A stretch of DNA of 6,362 bases from an uncultured Lachnospiraceae bacterium (lineage in GTDB: Bacteria; Bacillota; Clostridia; Lachnospirales; Lachnospiraceae), in assembly GCA_902797565.1 (NCBI GenBank), contig CADBTO010000386.1, forward strand, positions 1-6,362. The letters are read 5' to 3'. The notes below the pieces were generated by a model that searched no databases, had not been told where the DNA came from, and was given only the letters and a program-made list of their open reading frames with translations. Below are positions 6,295 to 6,362 of this stretch, piece after piece. Numbering within the stretch: the stretch's first letter is position 1; the number at the start of each line of letters is the position of its first letter. Position numbers and translations under genes: made by a program.

Positions 6295-6362
6295 ATGTTT
6301 ATAGATCGTGTGCCCCCCGGGAAGGCTGGGGAGCCTTTCCAGGGGCACTTTGAGGCGACGAG
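6295..6362 (+). CDS. Start of an unrecognised gene after rsmH (partial)
   Basis: An ATG with a good ribosome site opens a frame (MFIDRVPPGKAGEPFQGHFEAT) that is still open at the window end. I do not recognise the 22 residues; they are hydrophilic with no membrane segment yet. In Firmicutes the gene after rsmH is usually a small FtsL-like division protein with a charged N-terminus before one membrane helix, so that is the expectation from position only. Codons 6-18 fall inside a strong inverted repeat (6310-6348), which is odd for coding sequence. The true start could lie further downstream, beyond the window. Confidence 0.45.
   Translation, partial: MFIDRVPPGKAGEPFQGHFEAT
6310..6348 (+). 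repeat. Strong inverted repeat just after the start codon at 6295
   Basis: GTGCCCC (6310-6316) pairs with GGGGCAC (6342-6348), and GGGAAGGCT (6319-6327) pairs with AGCCTTTCC (6332-6340) with one G-U pair. The loop is GGGG, with a small internal loop of CC against A. This gives 16 base pairs. It is followed by TTTGAGG rather than a T-run, so it is a poor intrinsic terminator. It starts 15 nt after the A of the ATG. Confidence 0.75.

Overview
The window looks like core chromosome of a Gram-positive, Clostridia-type bacterium (Lachnospiraceae-like is my best guess, by inference). The reasons are: strong AGGAGG-type ribosome sites, the typical Firmicute protein sequences of PheT, QueA, Lgt and RsmH, short intergenic gaps, and a balanced to GC-rich codon usage with many NNG/NNC codons. 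All genes lie on the + strand. No mobile element, tRNA, rRNA or CRISPR array was seen.

Positions 1-4844 form the end of one transcription unit: the last nine codons of pheS, then pheT, queA and lgt, closed by a clear intrinsic terminator at 4807-4844. PheS and PheT form phenylalanyl-tRNA synthetase. QueA makes epoxyqueuosine in tRNA anticodons. Lgt puts the diacylglyceryl group on prelipoproteins in the membrane. The genes are tightly packed: the queA ribosome site overlaps the pheT stop, and lgt starts 14 nt inside queA, so translational coupling is likely.

Positions 4485-5329 hold no convincing gene. First come about six decaying copies of a roughly 34-bp tandem repeat, the first of which includes the end and stop codon of lgt. 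Then come the terminator, an AT-rich promoter-like stretch with a direct repeat matching the WalR consensus (TGTAAC-N5-TGTAAC), and a long untranslated stretch with competing inverted repeats.

From 5330 a second unit starts with rsmH (mraW), normally an early gene of the division and cell-wall (dcw) cluster. mraZ, which usually precedes it, is not visible. An unrecognised reading frame begins at 6295 and runs off the end. Its first codons lie in a strong inverted repeat.

The genes themselves are housekeeping. No new multi-gene system is apparent. The points most worth checking are the stop-codon-containing repeat array, the WalR-like box with its long leader before rsmH, the missing mraZ, and the hairpin inside the start of the last reading frame.
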